A model generated the notes under the pieces. The model was not told the DNA's origin. It did no database searches and saw only the letters and a list, made by a program, of their open reading frames with translations. Shown in pieces: positions 17,569-25,918 of a DNA stretch of 64,000 bases. The stretch's first letter is position 1. Every line of letters begins with the position of its first letter. Location of the stretch: assembly GCF_900115605.1 (NCBI RefSeq), contig NZ_FOXC01000001.1:157430-221429 (forward strand). Reading direction: 5' to 3'. Position numbers and translations under genes: made by a program. This DNA comes from Halolactibacillus halophilus (GTDB taxonomy: Bacteria; Bacillota; Bacilli; Bacillales; Amphibacillaceae).

Positions 17569-17822
17569 CGAAAATTAACATGTTTTGATTTATATTTTGC
17601 AAACTCTTAAAGGTGGACCCTGGCATGCGCAACATTAACACCTACTCATAAGCTTATCATTGACAGATGACAAACTCATGGCAATTTTGAAGCGTTGAAT
17701 GAAAATCTTTAGCGGTACTTTATCCGGTTTATATTTCACAATTAATACCCTTCGTGTCATAATAGTAGGTAATTTATTTATCTATACTATTAATTCGCCC
17801 CACCGGATAGATATTCCTGCAT
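17569..17822. other. Gap between infC promoter and thrS terminator, no gene seen
   Basis: About 250 bases hold no supported gene. The longest open stretch is a 41-codon minus frame (17635-17760) that lacks a ribosome site. B. subtilis ytxB occupies this place, but I could not read any remnant of it. Confidence 0.5.
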
Positions 17823-17865
17823 GAAAAAAAGCAGCGTCAACTTATACTTAAGTTAACGCTACTTG
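17823..17865 (-). terminator. Terminator after thrS
   Basis: On the minus strand AGTAGCGTTAACTT pairs with AAGTTGACGCTGCT across AAGTAT, then TTTTTTT follows. Only one or two wobble pairs are present. Confidence 0.9.
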
Positions 17866-17904
17866 ATTGACGAGTAAATGGTTTATGCTGCTTAAAAATC
17901 GCGT

Positions 17905-19857
17905 TTATGATTCTTTACGTGACTTTTTCTCGATATCTTGTTTCATTAAGGCGATAAACTCATCTTGTGAAACTGTTACTTGGTCTTGTTCACCGTAACG
18001 ACGCACATTGACTGCATTGTTTTCCATTTCTTTATCACCAACAACGAGCGCAAAAGGAATCTTTTCAGTTTGTGCTTCACGAATTTTGTAGCCCAGTTTT
18101 TCTTCACGCATATCTAACTCCACGCGGAAACCTTCTAATCTAAGACGGTCTTCTAACTTTTTCACATAATCCTGGTGGACATCATTTGAAACTGGGATAA
18201 TCCGCGCTTGGACAGGTGCTAACCAAGTTGGGAAGGCACCTTTATACTCTTCAATTAAGAAGGCAACAAAACGTTCCATCGTTGATACAACCCCGCGGTG
18301 AATAACAACAGGACGATGGTCTTTACCGTCTTCACCAACATACGTTAAATCGAATTGCTCTGGCAAGTAGAAGTCCAGTTGCACTGTTGATAATGTCTCT
18401 TCTTTACCTAATGCTGTTTTCACTTGAACATCAAGCTTAGGACCATAAAAAGCTGCTTCACCTTCTGCTTCAGTATAGTCAAGGTCCATGTCTTCCATTG
18501 TTTCTTTTAAGAGTGCTTGGGCTTTTTCCCACATCTCATCATTATCGACATATTTTTCTGTGTTTTCTTTATCACGATAAGATAAACGGAAAGAATAATC
18601 TTCAAAGCCAAAGTCACGATATACATGTTGGATGAGTTCAACAACGCGAATAAATTCATCTTTCAATTGATCCGGACGCGCGAAAATATGAGCATCATTC
18701 AGTGTCATCGCACGAACACGTTGAAGACCCGCTAGCGCACCGGACATTTCATGACGGTGCATCATACCAAGTTCTGCGATACGAACCGGTAAATGGCGAT
18801 AACTATATAATTGGTTTTTATAAACCATCATATGATGCGGACAGTTCATTGGACGAAGCACTAAGTCTTCATTATCCATTTCAAGCGTTGGGAACATGTC
18901 ATCCTTATAATGATCCCAGTGCCCGCTTGTTTTATAAAGTTCAACGCTACCCAAGACCGGTGTGTAGACGTGATCATAGCCGAGTCGTTCTTCTAAATCT
19001 ACAATGTAACGTTCCACCATGCGGCGGACTGTCGCCCCTTTTGGTAACCATAGTGGCAGGCCTTGGCCCACTTTCTGTGATACAGTAAAGAGATCAAGTT
19101 CTTTTCCTAATTTACGGTGATCACGTTCTTTACGTTCTTCAAGAACATGTAAATGATGCTTTAAGTCTTCTTTTTTGAAGAAAGCTGTGCCGTATATACG
19201 TTGGAGCATCTTATTGTTGCTGTCTCCGCGCCAGTAAGCACCTGAGATACTTAATAATTGAAAGACTTTTAATTTGCTCGTTTGTGGTACGTGGACACCA
19301 CGGCAAAGGTCAAAGAATTCACCCTGTTCATAGATAGTGACTGTTTCATCTGCTGGAATCGCTTCTAATAGTTCCAGCTTTAAATCATCACCAATCGCCT
19401 CAAAGCGATCATACGCTTCTTGGCGGGAAACTTCCACGCGTTTAATTTCAATATTTTCATCAACAATGCGTTGCATTTCTTTCTCAATCTTCGGTAAATC
19501 CTCCGGTATTAGTTGGTGGTCCATATCGATGTCGTAATAAAAACCTTCTTCGATTGTTGGGCCGACGCCGAGCTTGACATCATCACCGAATAAACGTTTC
19601 ACTGCCTGGGCCATAAGGTGAGCTGTTGAGTGACGTAAGATTTCTAAGCCTTCAGCGTCACGTGAAGTGATAATCGCAATTTCACCGTCGTGTGGCAATG
19701 GACGGCGTAAATCAAGTAAGTCACCATTCAATTTAATCGCGACTGATTGTTTTCTTAAACCGGGTGAAATCGACTGTGCAACATCTTCACCTGTTGTTCC
19801 TTGATCAAAAAGTTTTTCTGTTCCATCTGGAAAGATTAATTTGATTTGTTCTGCCAT
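17905..19857 (-). CDS. thrS: Threonyl-tRNA synthetase
   Basis: A 650-residue class II synthetase. Order of domains: TGS (about 1-62), editing domain with [11 protein letters not shown] near residue 75 and the later zinc ligand setting LCRGVHVP, catalytic core with [12 protein letters not shown] and the class II motifs, and the anticodon domain ([15 protein letters not shown] onward). I start at [12 protein letters not shown] because AAGGAG lies eight bases before that ATG; an in-frame GTG nine bases earlier overlaps the site. A Thr T-box precedes it. In B. subtilis ytxC separates dnaI and thrS; it is absent here. Confidence 0.98.
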   Translation of the reverse strand: MAEQIKLIFPDGTEKLFDQGTTGEDVAQSISPGLRKQSVAIKLNGDLLDLRRPLPHDGEIAIITSRDAEGLEILRHSTAHLMAQAVKRLFGDDVKLGVGPTIEEGFYYDIDMDHQLIPEDLPKIEKEMQRIVDENIEIKRVEVSRQEAYDRFEAIGDDLKLELLEAIPADETVTIYEQGEFFDLCRGVHVPQTSKLKVFQLLSISGAYWRGDSNNKMLQRIYGTAFFKKEDLKHHLHVLEERKERDHRKLGKELDLFTVSQKVGQGLPLWLPKGATVRRMVERYIVDLEERLGYDHVYTPVLGSVELYKTSGHWDHYKDDMFPTLEMDNEDLVLRPMNCPHHMMVYKNQLYSYRHLPVRIAELGMMHRHEMSGALAGLQRVRAMTLNDAHIFARPDQLKDEFIRVVELIQHVYRDFGFEDYSFRLSYRDKENTEKYVDNDEMWEKAQALLKETMEDMDLDYTEAEGEAAFYGPKLDVQVKTALGKEETLSTVQLDFYLPEQFDLTYVGEDGKDHRPVVIHRGVVSTMERFVAFLIEEYKGAFPTWLAPVQARIIPVSNDVHQDYVKKLEDRLRLEGFRVELDMREEKLGYKIREAQTEKIPFALVVGDKEMENNAVNVRRYGEQDQVTVSQDEFIALMKQDIEKKSRKES

Positions 19858-19895
19858 GTCTTTCACTCCTTAAAATAGTAAGTTAATCACAAAGG

Positions 19896-20172
19896 CCAAT
19901 ATAAAAACGCCTATCCCTTTGCGATTACAGCAAAGGGACAAGCGTTATGCTCGTGGTTCCACCCTCATTCCCAAACAGTTCTGTTTGGCTCATTCAAACT
20001 CATGTAACGGTGAGTATCCGCCAGCTCCTTAATTAAGTGACTTGTTCAGAAGTGGAGTTCAGAGGTGGTAATTTATAAGCGTGTGTATAGAAAACTTTCA
20101 GCACAAGGTTTTCCTCTCTAGTTACACATCAGCAAAAAATATTGTCCTCATCAAAACTTTTAGTTTTTAATT
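19896..20172 (-). ncRNA. T-box leader controlling thrS
   Basis: The T-box motif GAGGGTGGAACCACG lies near 19953-19967 on the minus strand. It is followed by a long terminator stem, AACGCTTGTCCCTTTG with CAAAGGGATAGGCGTT, and T-run at 19896-19940. The specifier region near 20065-20075 reads ATTACCACC, offering the Thr codon ACC. The anti-antiterminator logic is the standard one for uncharged tRNA-Thr. Confidence 0.93.
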
Positions 20173-20181
20173 ATGCTTTGT

Positions 20182-20210
20182 ATTATAGTCTTGTCTTGTA
20201 AAAAAATCAA
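20182..20210 (-). promoter_or_regulatory. Sigma-A promoter of thrS
   Basis: The minus strand has TTGATT (20205-20210), 17 bases, TATAAT (20182-20187), directly upstream of the T-box leader. Confidence 0.8.
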
Positions 20211-20224
20211 GAGGTGAAACAAAT

Positions 20225-21160
20225 TTAACTTTCTCGGCGATTATTCGCATGGATTAAAATCGGTGTACTTACTTGTTTGATTCGTTCAATAATCCGACCC
20301 GCTTTTAACTCTTCAATATCCCCACGTGACGTTTGTGCTAAGTGGGTTTCAAGTTGGGTTAAATTGTAATTCGAACTAAAGAAGACCGGCAGTCGCTCCA
20401 TCATTCGGTATTGAAGGATAGAACCGAGCACCTCATCTCTAAACCAACTTGATAGTGACTCCGCCCCAATATCATCGATCATTAATACGGGAACTTTTTT
20501 AAACGTTTCAATTTTTTCAGATGTTGAGTCATCTTTAAATGATGATTTTATTTCACGAACGAATTCAGGCATGTAAATCAACATTGTTTCTATCCCGCGA
20601 TCGGCAAACTCATTTGCTAGCGCACCCAAAAAGTAAGTCTTTCCTACACCAAACGGACCATGGAAGTAAAAACCGCGCTCAGGCAAACCTTCATCGATTT
20701 GATGCACGTACTTAAGAAGAGCTTTGATAGCCTCATGACGATCAGCGTTTTGGCTATCAATCGATTCAATTCGCGCAGCTAAAATATCTTTCGGCATATA
20801 CAAGCTCTTAATTTTCGCTTGTCGACGCTTTTGTTCTTCTTCAATCCGCGTATATTTACACTTTTCATAGGTGAGGTGGAACGTGTCACCTTCTACATTC
20901 AAAATCGGCTTATACCCCGGTAGAACATTGTCAATACAGCCATGATCTGGACAATTGTCACAATCCCTATTTTGTGAATAATACTCATACAACGTCATTA
21001 ACTGTCGATCAATTGCCAAATCATCAATCGCCTCATGTGTTTCAATGACAGTTTTTATCTCTGGGTCCTGTAAAATTTCTTGTTTCATTTTTTGATATGT
21101 TTCTTGAAAAGATTGATTTTTCTTCATCCATTTCTTTAAGGAAACATTAATCGGTTCCAT
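20225..21160 (-). CDS. dnaI: Primosomal protein DnaI, helicase loader
   Basis: A 311-residue AAA+ ATPase. The N-terminal domain has a cysteine cluster, CDNCPDHGC near residue 83, that binds zinc. The C-terminal part has Walker A GPFGVGKTYFLG near residue 169, Walker B VLMIDDIGAE and sensor motif FFSSNYNL. It loads the replicative helicase DnaC with DnaB and DnaD. The length equals B. subtilis DnaI (311). It follows dnaB by about 48 bases in nrdR-dnaB-dnaI order. Confidence 0.97.
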   Translation of the reverse strand: MEPINVSLKKWMKKNQSFQETYQKMKQEILQDPEIKTVIETHEAIDDLAIDRQLMTLYEYYSQNRDCDNCPDHGCIDNVLPGYKPILNVEGDTFHLTYEKCKYTRIEEEQKRRQAKIKSLYMPKDILAARIESIDSQNADRHEAIKALLKYVHQIDEGLPERGFYFHGPFGVGKTYFLGALANEFADRGIETMLIYMPEFVREIKSSFKDDSTSEKIETFKKVPVLMIDDIGAESLSSWFRDEVLGSILQYRMMERLPVFFSSNYNLTQLETHLAQTSRGDIEELKAGRIIERIKQVSTPILIHANNRRES

Positions 21161-21208
21161 CGTGTCACCACCTCATTTTCATTTACATCTAGGTTTTTAG
21201 AATATCTA

Positions 21209-22585
21209 TCACTGCTTGTTTTTCTTTGCTTGGAACGATTTTAACAACGCATCAATTTCTTGATTATCAGCTGATGATGGCTGAACAGTCTGTGATGGTT
21301 TTTGCGTACTCTTCTTTGTTTCAGTCTTTTGTTTTTTAAACCAATCTGGAACGACGGCCTCACGACCTGTTTTTTTCCTTGGGTAACCCTTTTTAAAATC
21401 TTTCGATTGGTACTTCGTATGCTCTTCTTTTGCGAGTGCCATGGCGTCAGTAACTGTTTTAATTTGCTTTCTCGCCCAATGGCTCGCAATCTTTTCCATA
21501 TAGGCACGAGATAGCTTCATATCTGATTTTAACATAACATAATGAATCAAAACATTCATCACACCTGGTGAGAGTGCTTGTTTTCCCATAATATCTGCAA
21601 TCATTTTGATATCTTGTTTTGAAGCTTCAGCCTCACCTGATAAGTCTTCAATTAATTCCTTTGGACTCAGCGTCTCCATCTGTTCAATAAACCGTGCTTT
21701 TTTCGATTGAGGTGCCGCCTGATTTGAATTTATCGTTTCACTTTTCTTCAAGCGTTCGCGCTGGATAATCACTTGTTGTTTCGACGGCTGGACATCAATT
21801 GCATCCAAGCAAGCTTCTTTAAACGCCTCTTTATCGAGTCGGTGCTCTGAATCAATCGACCACTGTAATAGCTTGTCGACTTCAGAATTAGATAAAGTGT
21901 AAAGTACTGCCATCTGATTAATAAAGCGCTGATTTTCTCTAGATAAAATCACGTCTACATTCAGCATCCGCGACTGTAAATTTTGACTAAGCCAATCAAA
22001 ATCAACAACAGTATCTGACAGCCAGTCCTTCGTTTTGGCATAATGATTAATCGCTGTTGTGTCTGTAGTTTCTTCCACTTCAATATCAACCGGTTGATGT
22101 ATAAACACATCAGAAAACGTGTGTGTAATCGGCTCACCCGAAGGGGAAAATGTGGTACGCTCTAATATTTTTGATTTCAATGAATGAAATTTTTGTTTGC
22201 CGATTTGGTGATACAACATTTGACTTAACACATCATCAGATATAAAACTAACCGGTGTCATTGGTGGCTTTAAATGAAAATCATACAGCGTTTGTTGCTC
22301 ATCTTCAAAGCGGTACGTTTCCAGTAATCCTATCGCTTCAATTTTCGTTCTGGCATCATAAATGGTTGTCAGAGATTGATTAAGTAACTGCATCAAGTAG
22401 TGATGAGAGTGGCGATCGTGGAAAGCAATTTGATGATAGAGCGTCATATATAAACTAAGGGCTTCAATGCCGATGATAGGCTGATACAATTGATACAGCG
22501 CTTGATATTGTTCATCTGACAAATCAAACATTTTTGTCGTTCGGTAGCCATCAGCCGGCAATACTTTTCCAATGGATTGATGCAT
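21209..22585 (-). CDS. dnaB: Replication initiation and membrane attachment protein DnaB
   Basis: A 458-residue primosome protein of Firmicutes, not the helicase of E. coli. It has two DnaB/DnaD-type winged-helix and DDBH regions, the latter around residues 190-290 and 300-400 (YVMLKSDMKLSRAYMEKIASHWARK). The C-terminal tail is basic, then Ser/Gln-rich. It acts with DnaD and DnaI at oriC and at restart forks. Length is close to B. subtilis DnaB (472). AGGAAG precedes the ATG. Confidence 0.95.
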   Translation of the reverse strand: MHQSIGKVLPADGYRTTKMFDLSDEQYQALYQLYQPIIGIEALSLYMTLYHQIAFHDRHSHHYLMQLLNQSLTTIYDARTKIEAIGLLETYRFEDEQQTLYDFHLKPPMTPVSFISDDVLSQMLYHQIGKQKFHSLKSKILERTTFSPSGEPITHTFSDVFIHQPVDIEVEETTDTTAINHYAKTKDWLSDTVVDFDWLSQNLQSRMLNVDVILSRENQRFINQMAVLYTLSNSEVDKLLQWSIDSEHRLDKEAFKEACLDAIDVQPSKQQVIIQRERLKKSETINSNQAAPQSKKARFIEQMETLSPKELIEDLSGEAEASKQDIKMIADIMGKQALSPGVMNVLIHYVMLKSDMKLSRAYMEKIASHWARKQIKTVTDAMALAKEEHTKYQSKDFKKGYPRKKTGREAVVPDWFKKQKTETKKSTQKPSQTVQPSSADNQEIDALLKSFQAKKNKQ

Positions 22586-22662
22586 CGCACTCTTCCTTTC
22601 TTTATGTTATCTCAAGTGTGTTGTTTTAAAATGTTACTGAATAAACAATTGTTTTCCTAATG

Positions 22663-22688
22663 AAAAATGAGCCGCGAGGCTCATTTAT
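22663..22688 (-). terminator. Terminator downstream of nrdR
   Basis: AATGAGCC-TCGC-GGCTCATT is a perfect stem followed by TTTTCATT on the minus strand. It lies between nrdR and dnaB, so dnaB needs its own promoter or read-through. Confidence 0.85.
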
Positions 22689-22706
22689 TGTTTGATAACG
22701 TGTGAA

Positions 22707-23204
22707 TTAGTTTGTCTCATCGTCAGACAAGCGACCCGATTCACCTTTTTTATCTTCATGGATCAATTCTTTAAGCTCATCCAAAAAGACATTGATATCT
22801 TTAAATTGGCGATACACAGAGGCAAATCTAACGTAGGCCACTTCATCAATTTGACTGAGACCTTCCATCACAAGTTCACCAATATCATTGCTATCTACTT
22901 CTGATTGCCCCCGACTTCTTAAAGAGCGTTCGACATTAAGCGCTAAATCTTCAAGCTGTTCTAATGCGACCGGGCGTTTTTCACAAGCCTTCATAAGACC
23001 TCGCACCAATTTCTCGCGACTAAATGTTTCGCGGACGCCTTCTTTTTTAACGACGATCAAGGGCATTTCTTCGATGCGTTCAAAGGTCGTAAATCGATGC
23101 GCACAAGCCTCGCATTCGCGTCGACGTCTAATCGCTTGATTATCTTCAATTGGTCGTGAATCTAATACCCGTGTATGTTTATCATGGCAGTTAGGACACC
23201 GCAT
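22707..23204 (-). CDS. nrdR: Transcriptional repressor NrdR
   Basis: A 165-residue regulator with an N-terminal zinc ribbon ([17 protein letters not shown], then [18 protein letters not shown]) and an ATP-cone domain (about 49-139, with [19 protein letters not shown]). It senses ATP/dATP and represses ribonucleotide reductase genes. The C-terminal tail is acidic. It lies upstream of dnaB as in B. subtilis ytcG, but a strong terminator separates the two here. No NrdR box is seen in this window. Confidence 0.97.
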   Translation of the reverse strand: MRCPNCHDKHTRVLDSRPIEDNQAIRRRRECEACAHRFTTFERIEEMPLIVVKKEGVRETFSREKLVRGLMKACEKRPVALEQLEDLALNVERSLRSRGQSEVDSNDIGELVMEGLSQIDEVAYVRFASVYRQFKDINVFLDELKELIHEDKKGESGRLSDDETN

Positions 23205-23254
23205 CGTTTAACAACCTCCTTTTCAGCTAATTTATTATGATTACGAAGACCGGA

Positions 23255-23632
23255 TCAGTCAACTAATTCCATTTCTTTTTTTAGATCGTCATACAGTTTC
23301 GTAATCAAATTATGACTAAAACCTAAATCAAACAAACCACCTTCAGTTGTGACGGATAAATCTACTGATGTGCGGAAGGGCTTCACCATAATAATAGTTA
23401 CGACAACAAACGCACGACGCTTGCCTTTGTAATTAACGGTAATTTCCCCACGTTCTTGTGAAGATGCTTTAACCTCACAATTTGAATTCTTTTTAAAATA
23501 ATTCATAACCGCATCGAATCCACGATCTTTCGTTGTTTTAAAATATTTACTTTCTAAATTTTTATCCCAATGTTTTTCTGCTGTTTCAGAATGATTGTTA
23601 AAATACTTATTAAATCCTTCTTTAAATCCCAT
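23255..23632 (-). CDS. Unidentified small cytosolic protein
   Basis: A 125-residue protein without signal or membrane helices. It starts MGFKEGFNKYFNNHSE and has a mixed charged and beta-prone core (GEITVNYKGKRRAFVVVTIIM), ending in an acidic helix. I do not recognise the family. It is separated from nrdR by about 50 bases and from speD by its own upstream region. The ribosome site AGGTGTAACG is modest. Codon use resembles its neighbours, so it is probably a real gene. B. subtilis has gapB here, which this is not. Confidence 0.75.
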   Translation of the reverse strand: MGFKEGFNKYFNNHSETAEKHWDKNLESKYFKTTKDRGFDAVMNYFKKNSNCEVKASSQERGEITVNYKGKRRAFVVVTIIMVKPFRTSVDLSVTTEGGLFDLGFSHNLITKLYDDLKKEMELVD

Positions 23633-23775
23633 CGTTACACCTCATCATTTACTTTTTCTTATGCTTTTATATACATGTATTTTATATTTTAACATGTTTA
23701 GCTTAAGAAAACGATAACAATGTTTGGATTTCCGTGTTCTTTATACAAAACAATCAAAATCATTGTTAAGATGCA

Positions 23776-23810
23776 AAAACTCCTCTTAGCAAATAATGAC
23801 TAAGAGGAGT
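23776..23810 (-). terminator. Terminator after speD
   Basis: On the minus strand ACTCCTCTTAG and CTAAGAGGAGT form a perfect 11-bp stem, then TTTTTGC follows. Confidence 0.92.
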
Positions 23811-23815
23811 GACTA

Positions 23816-24193
23816 TTAAAGTGATTCGGATTTTGGTACTTGAATAGGACCAAGACCTCTTGGTACTTCGACACGTTCTAATCGTTTTGAATCTAAGCTC
23901 TCAGCGATATAATCACAAGCAACGTTTGGATCAATAACATCTCCACACGTATAAACGTCAATACTCGCATAGCCGTGTTCCGGAAAACTATGAATCGTTA
24001 AGTGTGATTCAGAAATAATCACCACGCCACTCACACCTTGTGGTGCAAATTTATGAAATGCGACTTCTCTAATTTCAGCACCCGATTTAAGTGCTGCATC
24101 AACAAAAATTTGTTCAATCTTTCCCATATCATTTAAAATATCAATGTTGCAATCCCACATTTCAGCAATAACGTGTCTTCCCATTGTGTCCAT
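23816..24193 (-). CDS. speD: S-adenosylmethionine decarboxylase proenzyme
   Basis: A 125-residue pyruvoyl enzyme of the short bacterial type. The self-cleavage site [20 protein letters not shown] is present; cleavage at the serine after HLTIH gives the pyruvoyl group. Later CGDV holds the conserved Cys. It makes the aminopropyl donor for spermidine. The longest frame starts 31 codons earlier, but GGGGGAGTG sits before the ATG at 24193 and that length matches B. subtilis SpeD (126). A long structured leader precedes it. No speE or other polyamine gene lies nearby. Confidence 0.95.
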   Translation of the reverse strand: MDTMGRHVIAEMWDCNIDILNDMGKIEQIFVDAALKSGAEIREVAFHKFAPQGVSGVVIISESHLTIHSFPEHGYASIDVYTCGDVIDPNVACDYIAESLDSKRLERVEVPRGLGPIQVPKSESL

Positions 24194-24197
24194 TATA

Positions 24198-24300
24198 AAC
24201 ACTCCCCCTGTTTCTGTTTTTGTAAAATGTAAGCTTAATTGCCACGGGGGAAAGTTAGTCCAAAGAGGTCCTAACCCTTTAAGCAATCAACGGCTCATTT
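24198..24300 (-). promoter_or_regulatory. Structured speD leader with possible Shine-Dalgarno sequestration
   Basis: On the minus strand GTTAG-GA-CC and GG-A-CTAAC form a hairpin (24254-24276). An outer TTGC/GCAA closure is possible. CCCCC at 24246-24250 lies at its 3' foot and can pair either with GG in that hairpin or with GGGGG of the ribosome site (24204-24208), extended by a U-A and a U-G pair. This looks like a two-state translational switch. It matches no riboswitch class that I know. Confidence 0.5.
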
Positions 24301-24341
24301 TCATATTGTTGTGCATCTAATCAAAATACACACGCAGGAAA

Positions 24342-24370
24342 ATTATATATCGAAATATGTCTTCCTGCAA
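24342..24370 (-). promoter_or_regulatory. Sigma-A promoter of speD inside an inverted repeat
   Basis: The minus strand has TTGCAG, 17 bases, TATAAT. GCAGGAA and TTCCTGC flank the promoter as a 7-bp inverted repeat, so an operator or early transcript hairpin is possible. The transcript would have a leader of about 140 bases. Confidence 0.75.
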
Positions 24371-24443
24371 CTATTTTTTTAAAATAGAATGTTATTTTCG
24401 CATGTGCCAATCCTTACAACTACCAGCGTAAGGGCAGCTAATT

Positions 24444-25055
24444 TCACTGCTTCCTCTCTTGTGACAAATACTTTTTGTATAATGTGTCGCATTGTTTATA
24501 TGTTTCGTCTAAAGAACCGTTGTTATTGATGACATCGGTCGCTAAATCTTTTTTCATTTCAATCGACCACTGCGTTTTAATTCGTTTTTTTGCTTCTTGT
24601 CTCGTAAGCTTATTTCTTTTCATTAAACGCTCAAGCTGGACAGCTTCAGTCGTGTAAACAACAATGATGCGATCAACTAGATTGGTAAAGCCGCCTTCAA
24701 ACAATAACGGAATATCTAAAATAATAAGCGGCTCACTTTGGTTCATATATCTATCTCGGCGGCTAACTATTTCTTTAACAATCGCCGGATGCATTAGGTC
24801 ATCGAGCTTTTGCCTTAAGGTATCATCATTAAAAATCATTTGACCGAGTAACGTACGGTCCAGTGAACCATCTGTTTGAATAATCTCCTCACCAAATGTC
24901 TGTTTTAGCCGCGTCAGTATAGGCTTACCCGGCTCAACGATTTCACGAGCAATTCGATCAGCATCAATGACCGGTACTTGTTTTGTTTTAAACCATTCCA
25001 CAACCGTACTTTTACCAGTCGCAATGCTACCGCTCAGACCAACGACACACGACAT
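24444..25055 (-). CDS. coaE: Dephospho-CoA kinase
   Basis: A 203-residue P-loop kinase with Walker A GLSGSIATGKSTV near residue 6. It also has the DADRIAREIVEPG motif at about 36-48 and IILDIPLLFEGG at about 110-121. It phosphorylates dephospho-CoA, the last step of CoA synthesis. It follows mutM with five bases between them, so translation is linked. B. subtilis has ytaF, linked to sporulation, between mutM and coaE; it is missing here. Confidence 0.97.
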   Translation of the reverse strand: MSCVVGLSGSIATGKSTVVEWFKTKQVPVIDADRIAREIVEPGKPILTRLKQTFGEEIIQTDGSLDRTLLGQMIFNDDTLRQKLDDLMHPAIVKEIVSRRDRYMNQSEPLIILDIPLLFEGGFTNLVDRIIVVYTTEAVQLERLMKRNKLTRQEAKKRIKTQWSIEMKKDLATDVINNNGSLDETYKQCDTLYKKYLSQERKQ

Positions 25056-25059
25056 ACGC

Positions 25060-25902
25060 TCACTCCTCTGGTTGTTTGATTACTTGGCAGACTGGACAAT
25101 AATGTGTGCCACGTCCAGATACCTTTGTTTTTTCAATCGGTGTATCACAAACTGGACAGGGTTTGTCGGTTTGACCATACACATTAAGTGTTTGTTGGAA
25201 CATACCCATATTGCCATCGGCATTCGTATAACTTCTAATCGTTGTCCCGCCTTGTTTTACTGCTTCTTGAATGACCGCTTGGGCTTCTATTAAAAGACGT
25301 TTAACCTCTGATTGACTTAAAGCGTGTCCTTTTGTCATCGGATGAACATTAGAACGAAAAAGTGTCTCATCGACATAAATATTACCTAAACCGGCAAGCA
25401 ATTGTTGGTCGAGTAAAATATTTTTAATCGCCCGCGTTGATTTTATAATTTTCGGATACAAGTGATTGAATTCAACTGGGTCTAAATATAAGTCCACGCC
25501 CACTTGTTTCATCGGTAATGCTTCAAGCGCTTCACCTTTAGGAAAGAGATGCATTGTGCCAAACTTTCGAACATCATTGTATTGGAGACTTGTTCCATCA
25601 GTAAACGTAAAAATAACATGAGTATGTTTATTTTCTGGTTCGCTATTGGAGTGAGTGGAAAACTTTCCTTCCATTCGTAAATGTGACACCATTTCAACAT
25701 CATTAAAAATAAATAACAGGAATTTTCCCCGACGTTTAATATCGCGAATGGTTTGTCCTTTAAGCATCAGTTCAAACACGTGACTATCATCTGGCTTTTT
25801 AATTATTTTAGCAAAACGTACATCAACGGACGCAATCGTTTTATCAATGATTAATGTTTTTAGTGTACGCCTTACCGTTTCTACTTCTGGTAATTCTGGC
25901 AT
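25060..25902 (-). CDS. mutM: Formamidopyrimidine-DNA glycosylase
   Basis: A 280-residue Fpg enzyme. The catalytic N-terminus reads PELPEVETVRRTL after Met removal. The helix-two-turn-helix with NIYVDETLFRSNVHP and the C-terminal zinc finger (CPVCDTPIEK and HYCPVCQ) are intact. It removes 8-oxoguanine and nicks the AP site. In the operon polA-mutM-coaE; 16 bases after polA. Length is typical (276 in B. subtilis). Confidence 0.97.
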   Translation of the reverse strand: MPELPEVETVRRTLKTLIIDKTIASVDVRFAKIIKKPDDSHVFELMLKGQTIRDIKRRGKFLLFIFNDVEMVSHLRMEGKFSTHSNSEPENKHTHVIFTFTDGTSLQYNDVRKFGTMHLFPKGEALEALPMKQVGVDLYLDPVEFNHLYPKIIKSTRAIKNILLDQQLLAGLGNIYVDETLFRSNVHPMTKGHALSQSEVKRLLIEAQAVIQEAVKQGGTTIRSYTNADGNMGMFQQTLNVYGQTDKPCPVCDTPIEKTKVSGRGTHYCPVCQVIKQPEE

Positions 25903-25918
25903 TGATCATTCTCCGTTC

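Noticed and set aside
17635..17760. 41-codon minus-strand frame between thrS and infC (MTRRVLIVKYKPDK...)
   Set aside because: It lacks a ribosome site, has no family resemblance I can name, and is short enough to occur by chance.
24194..24286. N-terminal extension of SpeD by 31 residues from a TTG
   Set aside because: The extension is encoded by the structured leader, has no ribosome site, and makes the protein longer than the family.
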